Source of the DNA: Fragilaria crotonensis | Taxonomy: Eukaryota > Bacillariophyta > Fragilariophyceae > Fragilariales > Fragilariaceae | Length of the DNA: 53,646 bases | NCBI GenBank assembly: GCA_022925895.1 | Contig: JAKSYS010000428.1 | Coordinates: 1-53,646, forward strand | Direction of reading: 5' to 3' | In this document: piece after piece, positions 45,344-53,646 of the stretch | Layout: each line of letters opens with the position of its first letter | Position numbering within the stretch: the first letter of the stretch is position 1 | Position numbers and translations under genes: made by a program | The notes under the pieces: model-generated | Told to the model about the DNA's origin: nothing | The model's input: the letters and a program-made list of their open reading frames with translations, nothing else | Database searches by the model: none

Positions 45344-46768
45344 ATGGTTCTTCATTCAAAGAAATCACTGTTACTCATGCATCGTATTGTTGTGGCGCTA
45401 GTGTTACTCGTGGCACAATCTCATGGCCTTGTACCGCTTGTACCGACTGTTGTCTCCCGATTATCAGCTTTGCCCCTGCAGTCAAAGTCACAGTCGGCGT
45501 CGGAATCCGAATCTGCCACCTCAATTGCAACCTCAACTGCAACTGCTACATCCACAACTGCCCGATCTCCCAGGACCTTCTTCGCGATCAATAATGTCAT
45601 TGAAAATGCCATCGAATCCACTCAATCGACTCTCCTTGCTCTTGCCTTATCCTGTGCCTTTGCCGTGGCCACGCCCATGACTGTTGCACCCGCGCATGCC
45701 GCCGATTCACTCAAAATCGCAACCTGCCTCTTCCAAAAGTGCCAGCTACCTCTCGCTAAGTGCGTGGCAAATCCAAAATGCCTTGCCAATGTCATTTGCA
45801 TCAATACATGCAATGGACGCCCTGATGAGACGGAATGTCAAATCCAATGTGGAAATCTATGGGAGAATGACGTTGTCGGAGAATTCAACAAATGTGCAGT
45901 CTCACAAATGTCGTGCGTCCCACAAAAACCTGACGATGGCTCCTATCCCATCCCCTTCAAGGAGGTGCTCCCAGCACGATTCGATACATCCTTCTTCCAG
46001 GGCCGTTGGTACATTACAGCAGGACAGAATGAACTATTCGATAGATTCCCCTGTCAGGTACACTTCTTCACAGAAACCAAACCAGGCACTTTCTTTGGAA
46101 AATTGAATTGGCGTATCGAAGAACCCGATGGTGAATTCTTCACTCGAGACGCATTACAACGTTTCGTTCAAGATCCGAACCAACCGGCCCATTTGTTGAA
46201 TCACGACAATGAATACTTGCATTATCAAGATGATTGGTACATTATTGATTATGAACCCGATCCAGCCACTACTGGATCGTCATCATTATCGACAACTCCG
46301 GATTCCGCTCAGACTCCTCCCTTTGCCTTTGTCTATTACCGCGGTTCCAACGATGCCTGGGATGGGTACGGTGGTGTCGTGGTGTACACTCGGGCCTCGC
46401 AATTGCCGGAATCGCTCCTGCCACGCCTCCGCGCGGCCGCCAAGAAGGTGAATATGGACTTTGATCGAGACTTTGCCATTACTGACAATAGTTGTCCCAC
46501 CATTTCACCGTCGGAACGTGCCGTCTTGAGAGAACGATTTGCTGGCAAAGTAGTGCTGGAGACAGAACAACAAGTACAGGCGGCGGCCACGAGAGTTCGA
46601 GGGAATGCCCTGAATGGAGTCAAGGCACAGCAATTATTTGTACAAAAGGAAATTGGACAGGCGGAGGCGGCATTTGAGGAATTGTCGCAGAAAACTGTCG
46701 AGTTTGAGGAAGAAGTTGTGCAGAATGCTGTGGAGGTCGTCAAGGAGGTGGCGGCGGTGGGGAAGTGA
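45344..46768 (+). CDS. VDE: Violaxanthin/diadinoxanthin de-epoxidase
   Basis: 474 residues, no intron seen. Tripartite targeting: ER signal (LLMHRIVVALVLLVAQSHG then LVP), Ser/Thr-rich plastid transit region (about 40-80), and a thylakoid signal LLALALSCAFAVATP ending APAHA before ADS (cleavage near residue 119). The mature protein starts with a ten-Cys domain (128-191; CLFQKC, NTCNGRPDETEC). The lipocalin-like catalytic barrel follows (GRWYITAGQ, FVQDPNQP, NHDNEYLHYQDDWYI, YYRGSNDAWDGYGG), then a Glu-rich C-terminus typical of VDE. Those barrel motifs match VDE proper better than VDE-like or VDE-related paralogues. The enzyme acts in the acidified lumen under high light, using ascorbate to de-epoxidise violaxanthin and, in diatoms, diadinoxanthin, opposing ZEP next door. 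The luminal signal has no twin Arg, so the Sec route is likely. The start at 45344 is the first Met; residue 12 is an alternative. Confidence 0.94.
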   Translation: MVLHSKKSLLLMHRIVVALVLLVAQSHGLVPLVPTVVSRLSALPLQSKSQSASESESATSIATSTATATSTTARSPRTFFAINNVIENAIESTQSTLLALALSCAFAVATPMTVAPAHAADSLKIATCLFQKCQLPLAKCVANPKCLANVICINTCNGRPDETECQIQCGNLWENDVVGEFNKCAVSQMSCVPQKPDDGSYPIPFKEVLPARFDTSFFQGRWYITAGQNELFDRFPCQVHFFTETKPGTFFGKLNWRIEEPDGEFFTRDALQRFVQDPNQPAHLLNHDNEYLHYQDDWYIIDYEPDPATTGSSSLSTTPDSAQTPPFAFVYYRGSNDAWDGYGGVVVYTRASQLPESLLPRLRAAAKKVNMDFDRDFAITDNSCPTISPSERAVLRERFAGKVVLETEQQVQAAATRVRGNALNGVKAQQLFVQKEIGQAEAAFEELSQKTVEFEEEVVQNAVEVVKEVAAVGK

Positions 46769-47001
46769 AATCGAGATTTACTACTACTGTTGCGACAGAT
46801 TGATACTCGCACGTCGCATGCGGCAGACTACGACTGCCGGTAGCTCTAGTAGTATGGTGCCATAAACTCATTCCATTAGGATAGGATAGAGCAAGTATTA
46901 CAGCAAAATTCTATGCTCCCAGACACTGAAATTTCTTTATGCTCCATAATTCAGAAGTGGGCTGTTCCTACTGCCGATGCAAAATGTGGCATGTCAACAT
47001 T

Positions 47002-49350
47002 CTACTCGGAACCCAGAGAATCATTGGATTCCAAGCTATCTAGCGTCACAGGTCGGGCCACCTTGCTGCGAGACTGCAAACTGGGCATATCCACTAGGTC
47101 TGGATGCCGAGTAAATCGCGGAGGAGGAACCTGCGCCGTCGGTGACGTTGCCACCACGTGATCATCAAACGGCGGCATCATGGACAATGCGGGCGATGCC
47201 ACGTTGACCAGCTCAAAATGACCGTCGTCCTCCAGGTTCACCATGGGCCGTTCGGCACTTGTTGGGGAGTTGGTAACCAATAGGTGCGAACTTCTGACGA
47301 TCGGACGACGCCCTCCCATGGAAAGTGGAATCACATCCTCCGAAAATCCGTGCTCCTTGCCTTTGCCATACACGAGGGGGCGGTCATTGCTATTGACGCT
47401 CCTCAATTCAGCGGTGCCAATGCTGTAGTCATCGTCATAATCGTCAGGATTGTTCTGAGTCGGATTGAAAAAGAACTTTTGTCGCCCGTAGAATGCTAAT
47501 CGCAATCCAAACTGCTGCAGAAAGGCGAAGAGACCCACCAAAAAGAACCCAATGATACAAAATGCGAGGGTCCAATCCACAAATTCGTCAGACGAAATCA
47601 TGCCACCATTCGATTGGTCGAGGGGTTGTGGGATCTGCATTTGGGCTTCCAGAATATCAAAATACGGCGGAGCCAGATTCATCTGAAAATAAAAATTTCC
47701 GTCCAAATACATGTACCCCACAACCGTGGTCGAATTTCCCGTCGCCATACCAAACAGCGGATCCGTCCAACACCGTTGCAGTGCTTGTGCGACGAGCACT
47801 CCATCCCCGCTCATCATGCTCTCCACGTCCTTTTCCCATCGCGCTGCATTGGCCGCCTTTTGTGCTGCATCGGCCGCATGCTCAGCGGCATCGGCGGCCC
47901 GTTCCGCCGATTCGTGCGTCGACGCATTCTTGGCCTCCTGAGCGGCCTCGTGAGCTTCGTTGGCGGCCTTTTCGGCCTCGGTGGCGGTATCGATAATCGG
48001 GGATAATGAGGGAGAGAAGGTCAGGTTGTTGGGGGAATCGGTGGGAGAGAGCGTGAGATTGTGGGAGGCCAATTCACCGAGGAAGACGTCGTCATGCTCG
48101 GCAGTGTCATCCACGTGGGGCTCCTGAGTGCTTTGATCTAGAAACCGTCTTGATAGTTCATTGAGTCGTCGCCATAGTGACATCCGTCTCGTTATCTGAC
48201 CAATGTCGTCATAGTCGTCATAGTCAGTCATGGCTCTTATTGAAGCCCTTCGGCCAGCGTTATTTCCACTCCCCTCACCTGCAACAGAACCATCACCACT
48301 TCCCGCAGCATCGGTTAGATTCTTCGCTTTCACATTATCACTGTCGACAACGTTTCCATTGGTGTCGTCGCCGCCAGAACCAGTCCCAGCTTTATTGGCG
48401 GGAACATCACGATTTTTGCTTGGTTCATTCGTGGTCGCTGCTGCAAGTGACGGAACGGTAGGTGCACCCGATGGCTCCACCACACTTGGGAATGCCGTCG
48501 GCAATTCATGTTGACTTGGTTCTTCAGTGATTGATGCTGTCGGAGTCATTGTCGACGGTGCCAAACTTGGCATGGATGTTTCGTAGGAGGAGTAATCTCC
48601 AGTTGAAATGGCCTTCCAGCATGTGGAGAAGGATTGAAAGAACTGTGCGGCCAATTGGGGCACGTACTGTCCATTCTGATCGTAACCCGATACTTTGACA
48701 ATCTTGCCCGAGGCGTGCAGACGCGGAACAAAGGTTGGTGGTGACAAGATGGGAGTTAAGTCGACGCCCAAATCAACCATATCGGACCACATTTGGTAGC
48801 AAAAGTCCACGGATGAAGATGATTTGACAAGTTGTTTCGTACCCGAGGGTTTGGCTTCAACATGTGAGGTGTCGGTGTCGGAGGCCGCGACGCTCACCAC
48901 AGCAAAAGGTTGATACCGAGGTTTAAGAGTACTGTAGAGAGCTGCCTTTTCCAGAATCTTTTCTAAAACAGCGCCCGTCAAAGATGCCATGTAATAGGCA
49001 GACTTCCAATGGTAGGATCGGATGGCAGCCGTTGTATAGTAAACTTTCCCTTCGTTGTCCCACGACAAATGGTTATCTGTAATGACCACGGGCATGCTCT
49101 CGTCCTGAAGTTGTGATCCCAATCGTTTGGGACCGTATTCGAGGGTCAATTCGAGCGGTGGCTTGTGAGACGATCCACCGAATCGCAACCCAATAGCCAT
49201 TTTTTGGATTGTTGCATTGTGGAAACCTCCCAATGTCACAGTTCGAGTCAGAGAATAACACTCCAATACGTCCGACGCGTCCAAGTCTCTAATCAAAGTC
49301 GATGCAACGGACCGAGTGAGGATTTGCGGCAGCAGAGGAGGATTCGACAT
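47002..49350 (-). CDS. Large single-pass membrane protein of unknown function
   Basis: 782 residues, not recognised. The N-terminal ~270 residues are folded-looking with scattered Cys. Then a Thr/Ser/Pro-rich low-complexity region (about 270-400) and a basic stretch (RRMSLWRRLNELSRR). An Ala/Glu-rich helical segment follows (about 453-503; EKAANEAHEAAQEAKNA, ERAADAAEHAADAAQKAA), probably a coiled coil. A transmembrane helix lies at about 590-620 (LAFCIIGFFLVGLFAFL), with a ~160-residue cytosolic Asp/Ser/Pro-rich tail. N-glycosylation sequons (NLT, NST) cluster before the membrane helix, consistent with an extracytosolic N-terminal part, although no classical signal peptide is seen at MSNPPLLPQIL; an upstream exon could be missing. 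It converges on VDE, with 233 bp between stops. Confidence 0.8.
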   Translation of the reverse strand: MSNPPLLPQILTRSVASTLIRDLDASDVLECYSLTRTVTLGGFHNATIQKMAIGLRFGGSSHKPPLELTLEYGPKRLGSQLQDESMPVVITDNHLSWDNEGKVYYTTAAIRSYHWKSAYYMASLTGAVLEKILEKAALYSTLKPRYQPFAVVSVAASDTDTSHVEAKPSGTKQLVKSSSSVDFCYQMWSDMVDLGVDLTPILSPPTFVPRLHASGKIVKVSGYDQNGQYVPQLAAQFFQSFSTCWKAISTGDYSSYETSMPSLAPSTMTPTASITEEPSQHELPTAFPSVVEPSGAPTVPSLAAATTNEPSKNRDVPANKAGTGSGGDDTNGNVVDSDNVKAKNLTDAAGSGDGSVAGEGSGNNAGRRASIRAMTDYDDYDDIGQITRRMSLWRRLNELSRRFLDQSTQEPHVDDTAEHDDVFLGELASHNLTLSPTDSPNNLTFSPSLSPIIDTATEAEKAANEAHEAAQEAKNASTHESAERAADAAEHAADAAQKAANAARWEKDVESMMSGDGVLVAQALQRCWTDPLFGMATGNSTTVVGYMYLDGNFYFQMNLAPPYFDILEAQMQIPQPLDQSNGGMISSDEFVDWTLAFCIIGFFLVGLFAFLQQFGLRLAFYGRQKFFFNPTQNNPDDYDDDYSIGTAELRSVNSNDRPLVYGKGKEHGFSEDVIPLSMGGRRPIVRSSHLLVTNSPTSAERPMVNLEDDGHFELVNVASPALSMMPPFDDHVVATSPTAQVPPPRFTRHPDLVDMPSLQSRSKVARPVTLDSLESNDSLGSE

Positions 49351-51068
49351 GGTACAATGTTGCTACAATGTTACGGTTTCTGTATGAGCCAAGGATAGAT
49401 GCAAGCCGAAATAGGCATTGCCGAGATATGAGCTCTTGGAGAGGCATCCCGCTTGGCGTACTGGTTACATACGGTACTGGTATTACACCGTGTTCCGAGC
49501 ACTGAGCCGCATGGATGTTTGGCGGACGGAGGATGGTCGCCAATCTCGTTATGTCTCTCCACTCACCACTCATCCAGTACCTGTACACCAGTACTGTAAG
49601 AGGTACGGTACGTATTTATCGTACTGCAGTACCCTGTACTGTACAGCGACTACAATGGCACTGGAGTGTACAAGTACTGTGAACTCAGAGCCTACGACTA
49701 CTGGAATACTGGTACACTGCAATGTGCTCCCTCCGTCGGGAATTGCAACATTTTTATTCCGTATTTGAGAAGATTCTGTCATTCTACCAAAACATCATGA
49801 TATTTGATGAAAAACATGCACACAGATATTCAGGAGCATTCTGGCATGTATGTGAGGCCCTTGTTTTGATCCTAGTACTAATGTGCATCAACACAAGCAA
49901 GCCTTATCAAGGAAGCAAAAAGGCAGATGTGGCTGGTCAAAAGAAGGAGTGGGATCCTGAGTATTCCTCTAGAGGTACAAAAATGGTACCGCAGCAAGAA
50001 TGACAGTCTGTGTGGAGGTCCCATTATACTTGGAACAAATTTATGCAGCCAGTAGCTATGCAAGGAAAAGTATCAAGGAGACTTTCTTGTCAACATGGTT
50101 GCTTGTGTATGCAATGAGGCAGCTAAAGCCAAACATCCTGGTAGTAGAGATCAAGAAATGATGACAATTCAGCAACAACATGGAGCATCAGCTCATATCA
50201 GTGATGACGATGAGGAGTTGCTTGGAGAAATTGGAAATGATTTGTGGAGCATTGCCTTGTTGAAAACCCAGCAACCAGCAGGTACTAAGTTGCCCGACTT
50301 CAAGAATCTCCTGGACTTGTCACTTTTTATAATTAACTCTGCTGCCTTGTTTAACAAACGCGTGGCACAGATGCTACTTTTAAGAAATGTTTGAACATCC
50401 AAGGAAGCTTGATTGTGTATATCCTACCTGCACATCCATTGATGACACGTTGGCAATCCATGACTGGTGACAGTAGTACTTTATCGTCAAATCAACACAA
50501 TGTTTGCAGAAAGGACACCAGCAGGCTTGTTGCACCAGCCGGAACTGATAAACTGACAATTTATGGGAGAGAAATGACAGAGCAGAGGGAATAATCATTG
50601 CTGGGGAGTAAGGCAAGAACGTATGTGATTGCTCCAGAATTGATGATGCTGCGGCCGGTACACATCGCTCGTCGCTGTCTAGTATTGTGACAAATAAAAA
50701 AGAAACCCACTTGTTGTAGTATTTGTATGATGCATGGCTTAAAGGAGACATTTCTATGATATGAATGGTTGAACTTGAGTAGACAAAGCAGTCCATACGC
50801 CTTTCAAAGTTGAACATGCTGATGTATGTGCAACATCCTATGCAAGATCGTGCAAAACACGACTACTACAGCCACTAGCCTAAACAGACCGTCAATATGG
50901 GCCACACCTGTAAATAGACAGAAGTGTTGGCTTTTCTTTCTCTATATTAATGTCGTTTGGAAAAGTGATGCATGCCGTGTTTCACAAAAAGAGAATGCAA
51001 TTGTCAATCTTTTGGACACCGGAGTCCGATGCAGAACTACACATACAAGGCAAAACAAAAAAAGGTAG
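49351..51068. other. Region without a recognised gene; possible decayed coding sequence
   Basis: 49440-49720 is full of GTAC palindromes. Between 49722 and 50600 the plus strand has consecutive short open frames in different phases (49722-50003, a frame through 50000-50165, 50095-50394, 50391-50594) that look protein-like in composition, for example VPLYLEQIYAASSYARKS. This suggests a decayed gene or transposon, but no family was recognised. Confidence 0.3.
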
Positions 51069-51142
51069 TACCAATGGGGGGGATCGAACCCACGACCTTG
51101 GGTTTATTAGACCCACGCTCTAACCAGCTGAGCTACATCGGC
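51069..51142 (-). tRNA. tRNA-Ile (AAU anticodon)
   Basis: 74 nt, no intron. The acceptor stem GCCGATG pairs with CATTGGT (with G-U pairs), discriminator A. The D arm is GCTCAGCTGGTTAGAGC, the anticodon arm TGGGT-CTAATAA-ACCCA reads AAU (34-36), and the T arm GTGGG-TTCGATC-CCCCC has one mismatch. Internal promoters are an A box (TAGCTCAGCTGG) and a B box (GGTTCGATCCC). No encoded CCA. After A34-to-inosine editing it would read AUU and AUC. Confidence 0.95.
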
Positions 51143-51553
51143 AGATACTTGTAGAAAGCGCATCAAATACTAAAAAAGCTGTCAAACGTTATTGTTCGAT
51201 TACCATGAGACGAACGATAGTTCATATGACATTTTTGACAAACACACATGTATACCAGTCGTGATGTGCTATCTGTTATGTACAGTATGCATATATCATT
51301 TGTATTGCAGTACTCCGAGTACAGTGAAAGGAAGTCCGAATTGAATTTAACTACAGTCTATCATACTTCCGAGAATTTACCTTGCTGTACTCTCGGAGTC
51401 TCGACTGGATCAAGACATTGGAAAGTATGAGTACCAGGTACAAATACCGGGTACTTGTATCTTGTATGCATATGCATACAGGAGTCGACAGCAGGCACCA
51501 GTTATCGCCGTCTTGTCTGCGGTCCGCAGGCCGCACATCATCAAATTCGGTGA
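51143..51553. other. Intergenic region between tRNA and RING gene
   Basis: No gene recognised. Contains GTACCAGGTAC-type motifs near 51430 and GCATATGCAT near 51470. Confidence 0.45.
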
Positions 51554-52643
51554 ATGAGAAGCCCCGAACATCCGGTGTTGCGGAGAAGTACACAGCGGAA
51601 CAACAAAGTCAAGAACACTCGCGGCTCTCATTCCACCACACGATTAGCCAGAATGAATGCTCCGCCAGAAAGTGAAATCATGGACGACAGTTCTATCAAT
51701 AGCGTCATACTAGTCGCCCGAAACGGCGATCTCGGTTCGAGTGAAGCACCCGAGCAGGATGACGCCGTTCAAAGTCGCGTGTACCGACTGCTCCTAAGCA
51801 TCTCGGCCTTGGCAGTTCCACTCTTGATTGTTACCTTTCTACTGTTCCCAGCCGTCCTTGTGGTGCTGATATTGTTGGCCATTTGTATTGTTCCCGCAAT
51901 CTTGATTCTGTGTCTCGGGTTTGTTCTGTACCTTTGTGCACCCCAAACTTCGTCGTCCTTTACGGTCCTGTGGGGCGCAAATGCAGGAGAAAATCAAGCA
52001 GCACGACGATGGGATTTGGACTGGACGTTGGCTGATTATATTGAAGCAGCTGCTGGCGGCGGTGTTCAGGAACCGAGATCAAGAGATGATATCGAGACAT
52101 TGCTAATTCTAAAGACAGTCATAGCGGATGTTTCCAACGACAGGGATAGAGGAGATGATGATAATGAGGAGGAGGAGAAGCAAACAATGGAGGATGATCA
52201 ATCGCATGATCGAGATGGACATAAAGAGCTGGAGCTGGAGGAGGAGGAGTGAAGTTGTCAAAGTGAACAGTGATTCCTCAAGAGTCCAGTTGAGCGACAA
52301 CGATCGCATTGCAAACATGGAGGATGATGACGGCAATGAACATGATATTGAGACTGGAAAAGTTCCCTCTGACCCGAAAAGCGCCTCCAATACTTGTTTA
52401 ACAATTGGACTAAGTGAGATTGAAAAATCCTGCTGTGATATATGTATGATGGATTATGAAGTGGGAGATGTGGTGTCCCAGTCCAGGAACGTGAATTGTG
52501 ACCATATCTTTCACAAGGACTGCATTTTGGATTGGATGCAAAAGAAGCATTCCTGCCCTTGCTGTCGACGAAATTATCTTGGAGAAGAAGACAACGATGG
52601 CATCCCTATCATACCTACCAGGAGGTGGACAGAGAATCTGTAA
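51554..52643 (+). CDS. Membrane RING-H2 protein, probable E3 ubiquitin ligase (one frame break)
   Basis: Two frames make one gene. The first (51554-52252; MNAPPESEIMDD at 51653 is an alternative start) has two adjacent hydrophobic helices (LLIVTFLLFPAVLVVLILL and VPAILILCLGFVLYLC), then an acidic linker ending in an E-rich run. The second (open across 52128-52643) begins in the same acidic linker and carries a RING-H2 finger: CDICMMDYE ... NCDHIFHKDCILDW ... HSCPCCRR. That is C-x2-C, C-x-H-x2-H-x2-C, C-x2-C, with His at the metal-ligand positions 4 and 5. A +1 shift in the GAG repeat at about 52238-52252 joins them; a repeat-length error or an unseen small intron would both explain it. It would ubiquitinate membrane-proximal substrates; the target is unknown. 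Confidence 0.8.
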
Positions 52644-53226
52644 AGTACCAGGCAAGTGTTAACAAAGTATTGAGAAGAATATCACATGAACAATCACAGA
52701 GAGTTTCAAGAGCCGACGCGAGCAATGAGTTCTTTCGGTTCTTGCTTTGGCTATGTACTGTGAATAATATAACTTGTGATTCTCAGACAATCGGTTTGGT
52801 CGAACCCAATGCGTGGATTCCACCTCTTTGCGTCGGCCGAGCTGAAGGCCTTGGAGGCGGCAAGTGCTGTACACTCAGAGCGGTACGTCGTACTAGAGTA
52901 GTAATGCTGTGTGAATGATGGTCATAAGTACTCCGGCGTAGGCTCCAATGGATGGAGGTCAGCTACATATTGGAAAACGCTCCGAAAGTAATGTGGTCCT
53001 TGCTAGCATACTGTATTGCAGTAGGAGTCCTTGCGTAAACGTGCCCATCTGCAGTACAAGAACTTGTTTCCGTACAACTGCACTGGAGTACAAGTACAGT
53101 ACCCTCGGCAGTACTAGTACATGTACTGGAGTACTATGTACATCACAGATTACTGCTCGTGCTCGGTGCGTATCATACGTTGTCGAAAATGTCTTTTAAT
53201 ACGCGCCTTGCAGTCTGCTGCAGTCA
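52644..53226. other. Intergenic region
   Basis: No gene. 53030-53140 is rich in GTAC palindromes (GTACTGGAGTAC and similar). Confidence 0.45.
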
Positions 53227-53646
53227 TCATGGCGATGACATTTTTGTTCCAAATGCCAAATGCCTCACAGTACCGAACGATGATAACTTAGCGGAGACGA
53301 TGAAACAAATCACACGCGTATGCGCTTGTATTGTCATCCCTCTTGTCTTTATTTCTAATTTTGTGGAATGGAAATCCGAGCAAGGCGCTCTATCGACTGC
53401 TAGTTTGACCTCGAAGTCGAAGAAACCGGGATCTGCTTCCAAATCCACCAAAAGATCCAAAAATGCGTTTGTGACACTGTTGGCCGGCATAGATCCATAT
53501 GATACCCTTCCTTTGGATCGAACATCATCATACCTTGGATATCTTCTCCACTTGGCGGCAGTCCGCTTCATGTTGTCTGAAGCTGGTTCCACTGTGGATA
53601 TTGTTGTATTGATGCGTCTAGTCAACGGAACAAACCTACCCTTGTC
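53227..53646 (-). CDS. Partial gene, unknown protein (5' end outside window)
   Basis: The minus-strand frame is open from the window end to a stop at 53227, about 139 residues visible. It starts DKGRFVPLTRRINTTIST and includes NAFLDLLVDLEADPGFFDFE. The first Met in view (53625) is probably internal, because the frame stays open beyond it. The first ~90 residues look like real protein; the last ~45 (after about 53370) are less so, and a missed intron there is possible. No family was recognised. Confidence 0.45.
   Translation of the reverse strand, partial: DKGRFVPLTRRINTTISTVEPASDNMKRTAAKWRRYPRYDDVRSKGRVSYGSMPANSVTNAFLDLLVDLEADPGFFDFEVKLAVDRAPCSDFHSTKLEIKTRGMTIQAHTRVICFIVSAKLSSFGTVRHLAFGTKMSSP

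Noticed and set aside
45344-46768. VDE-like (VDL) or VDE-related (VDR) paralogue instead of VDE
   Set aside because: FVQDPNQP, NHDNEYLHYQDDWYI and the Glu-rich tail fit VDE proper, and the neighbouring ZEP agrees.
50972-51154. 60-codon open frame with a GIEPTTLGLLDPRSNQLSY-type sequence
   Set aside because: It is the reverse strand of the tRNA-Ile gene; this peptide is a well-known false translation of tRNAs.

Overview
This is a nuclear genome segment of a photosynthetic stramenopile, most likely a diatom (a pennate is plausible; the species cannot be fixed from sequence alone). The evidence is a divergent violaxanthin de-epoxidase / zeaxanthin epoxidase pair with plastid-type presequences, short GT-AG introns, a eukaryotic tRNA-Ile(AAU), two Ser/Thr kinases, a RING-H2 protein and a heavy load of transposons of several superfamilies.

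Layout. 1-1336: decayed PIF/Harbinger transposase. 2071-2919: putative plastid protein with a CcmH/CycH-like tail. 3094-17559: a very large Ty1/Copia element (about 12 kb without its nested insertion) on the minus strand, with TG..CA LTRs, a 5-bp AGTAC target duplication, a primer site and a polypurine tract. Its left LTR is interrupted by a pogo/Tc1-type DNA transposon (3522-5997, TA duplication). 18451-20131: Ser/Thr kinase, followed directly by an orphan Hedgehog-type (Hog) gene tail. 21222-21927: OXNAD1-like flavin reductase. 22913-32698: a tyrosine-recombinase retrotransposon of the DIRS order with Ngaro/PAT-style split direct repeats, carrying one extra tandem repeat unit. 33392-34719: second kinase, with one intron. 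34893-41684: a cluster of secreted cysteine-rich proteins with a Hog/Hint autoprocessing domain (one truncated inverted copy, one copy with a C-terminal frameshift, one intact copy), with a 321-bp hAT-type MITE between the last two. 41920-46768: ZEP and VDE, head to head. 47002-49350: large single-pass membrane protein. 51069-51142: tRNA-Ile. 51554-52643: membrane RING-H2 protein. 53227-end: partial unknown gene.

How the genes relate. VDE and ZEP are opposing enzymes of the xanthophyll (photoprotection) cycle and share a 1.48-kb intergenic region with bZIP/CRE-like sites. The Hog proteins join a signal peptide, three repeated cysteine modules, a Hint domain and a C-terminal membrane anchor, which is the layout of a self-cleaving secreted ligand or matrix protein. 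They are the most unusual host genes here, and the copies show how the family is rearranging.

Caveat. Several conserved genes are broken by single-base changes inside homopolymers (T6, G6, G6, and similar sites in the transposons). Some of these may be assembly errors and not true pseudogenes.
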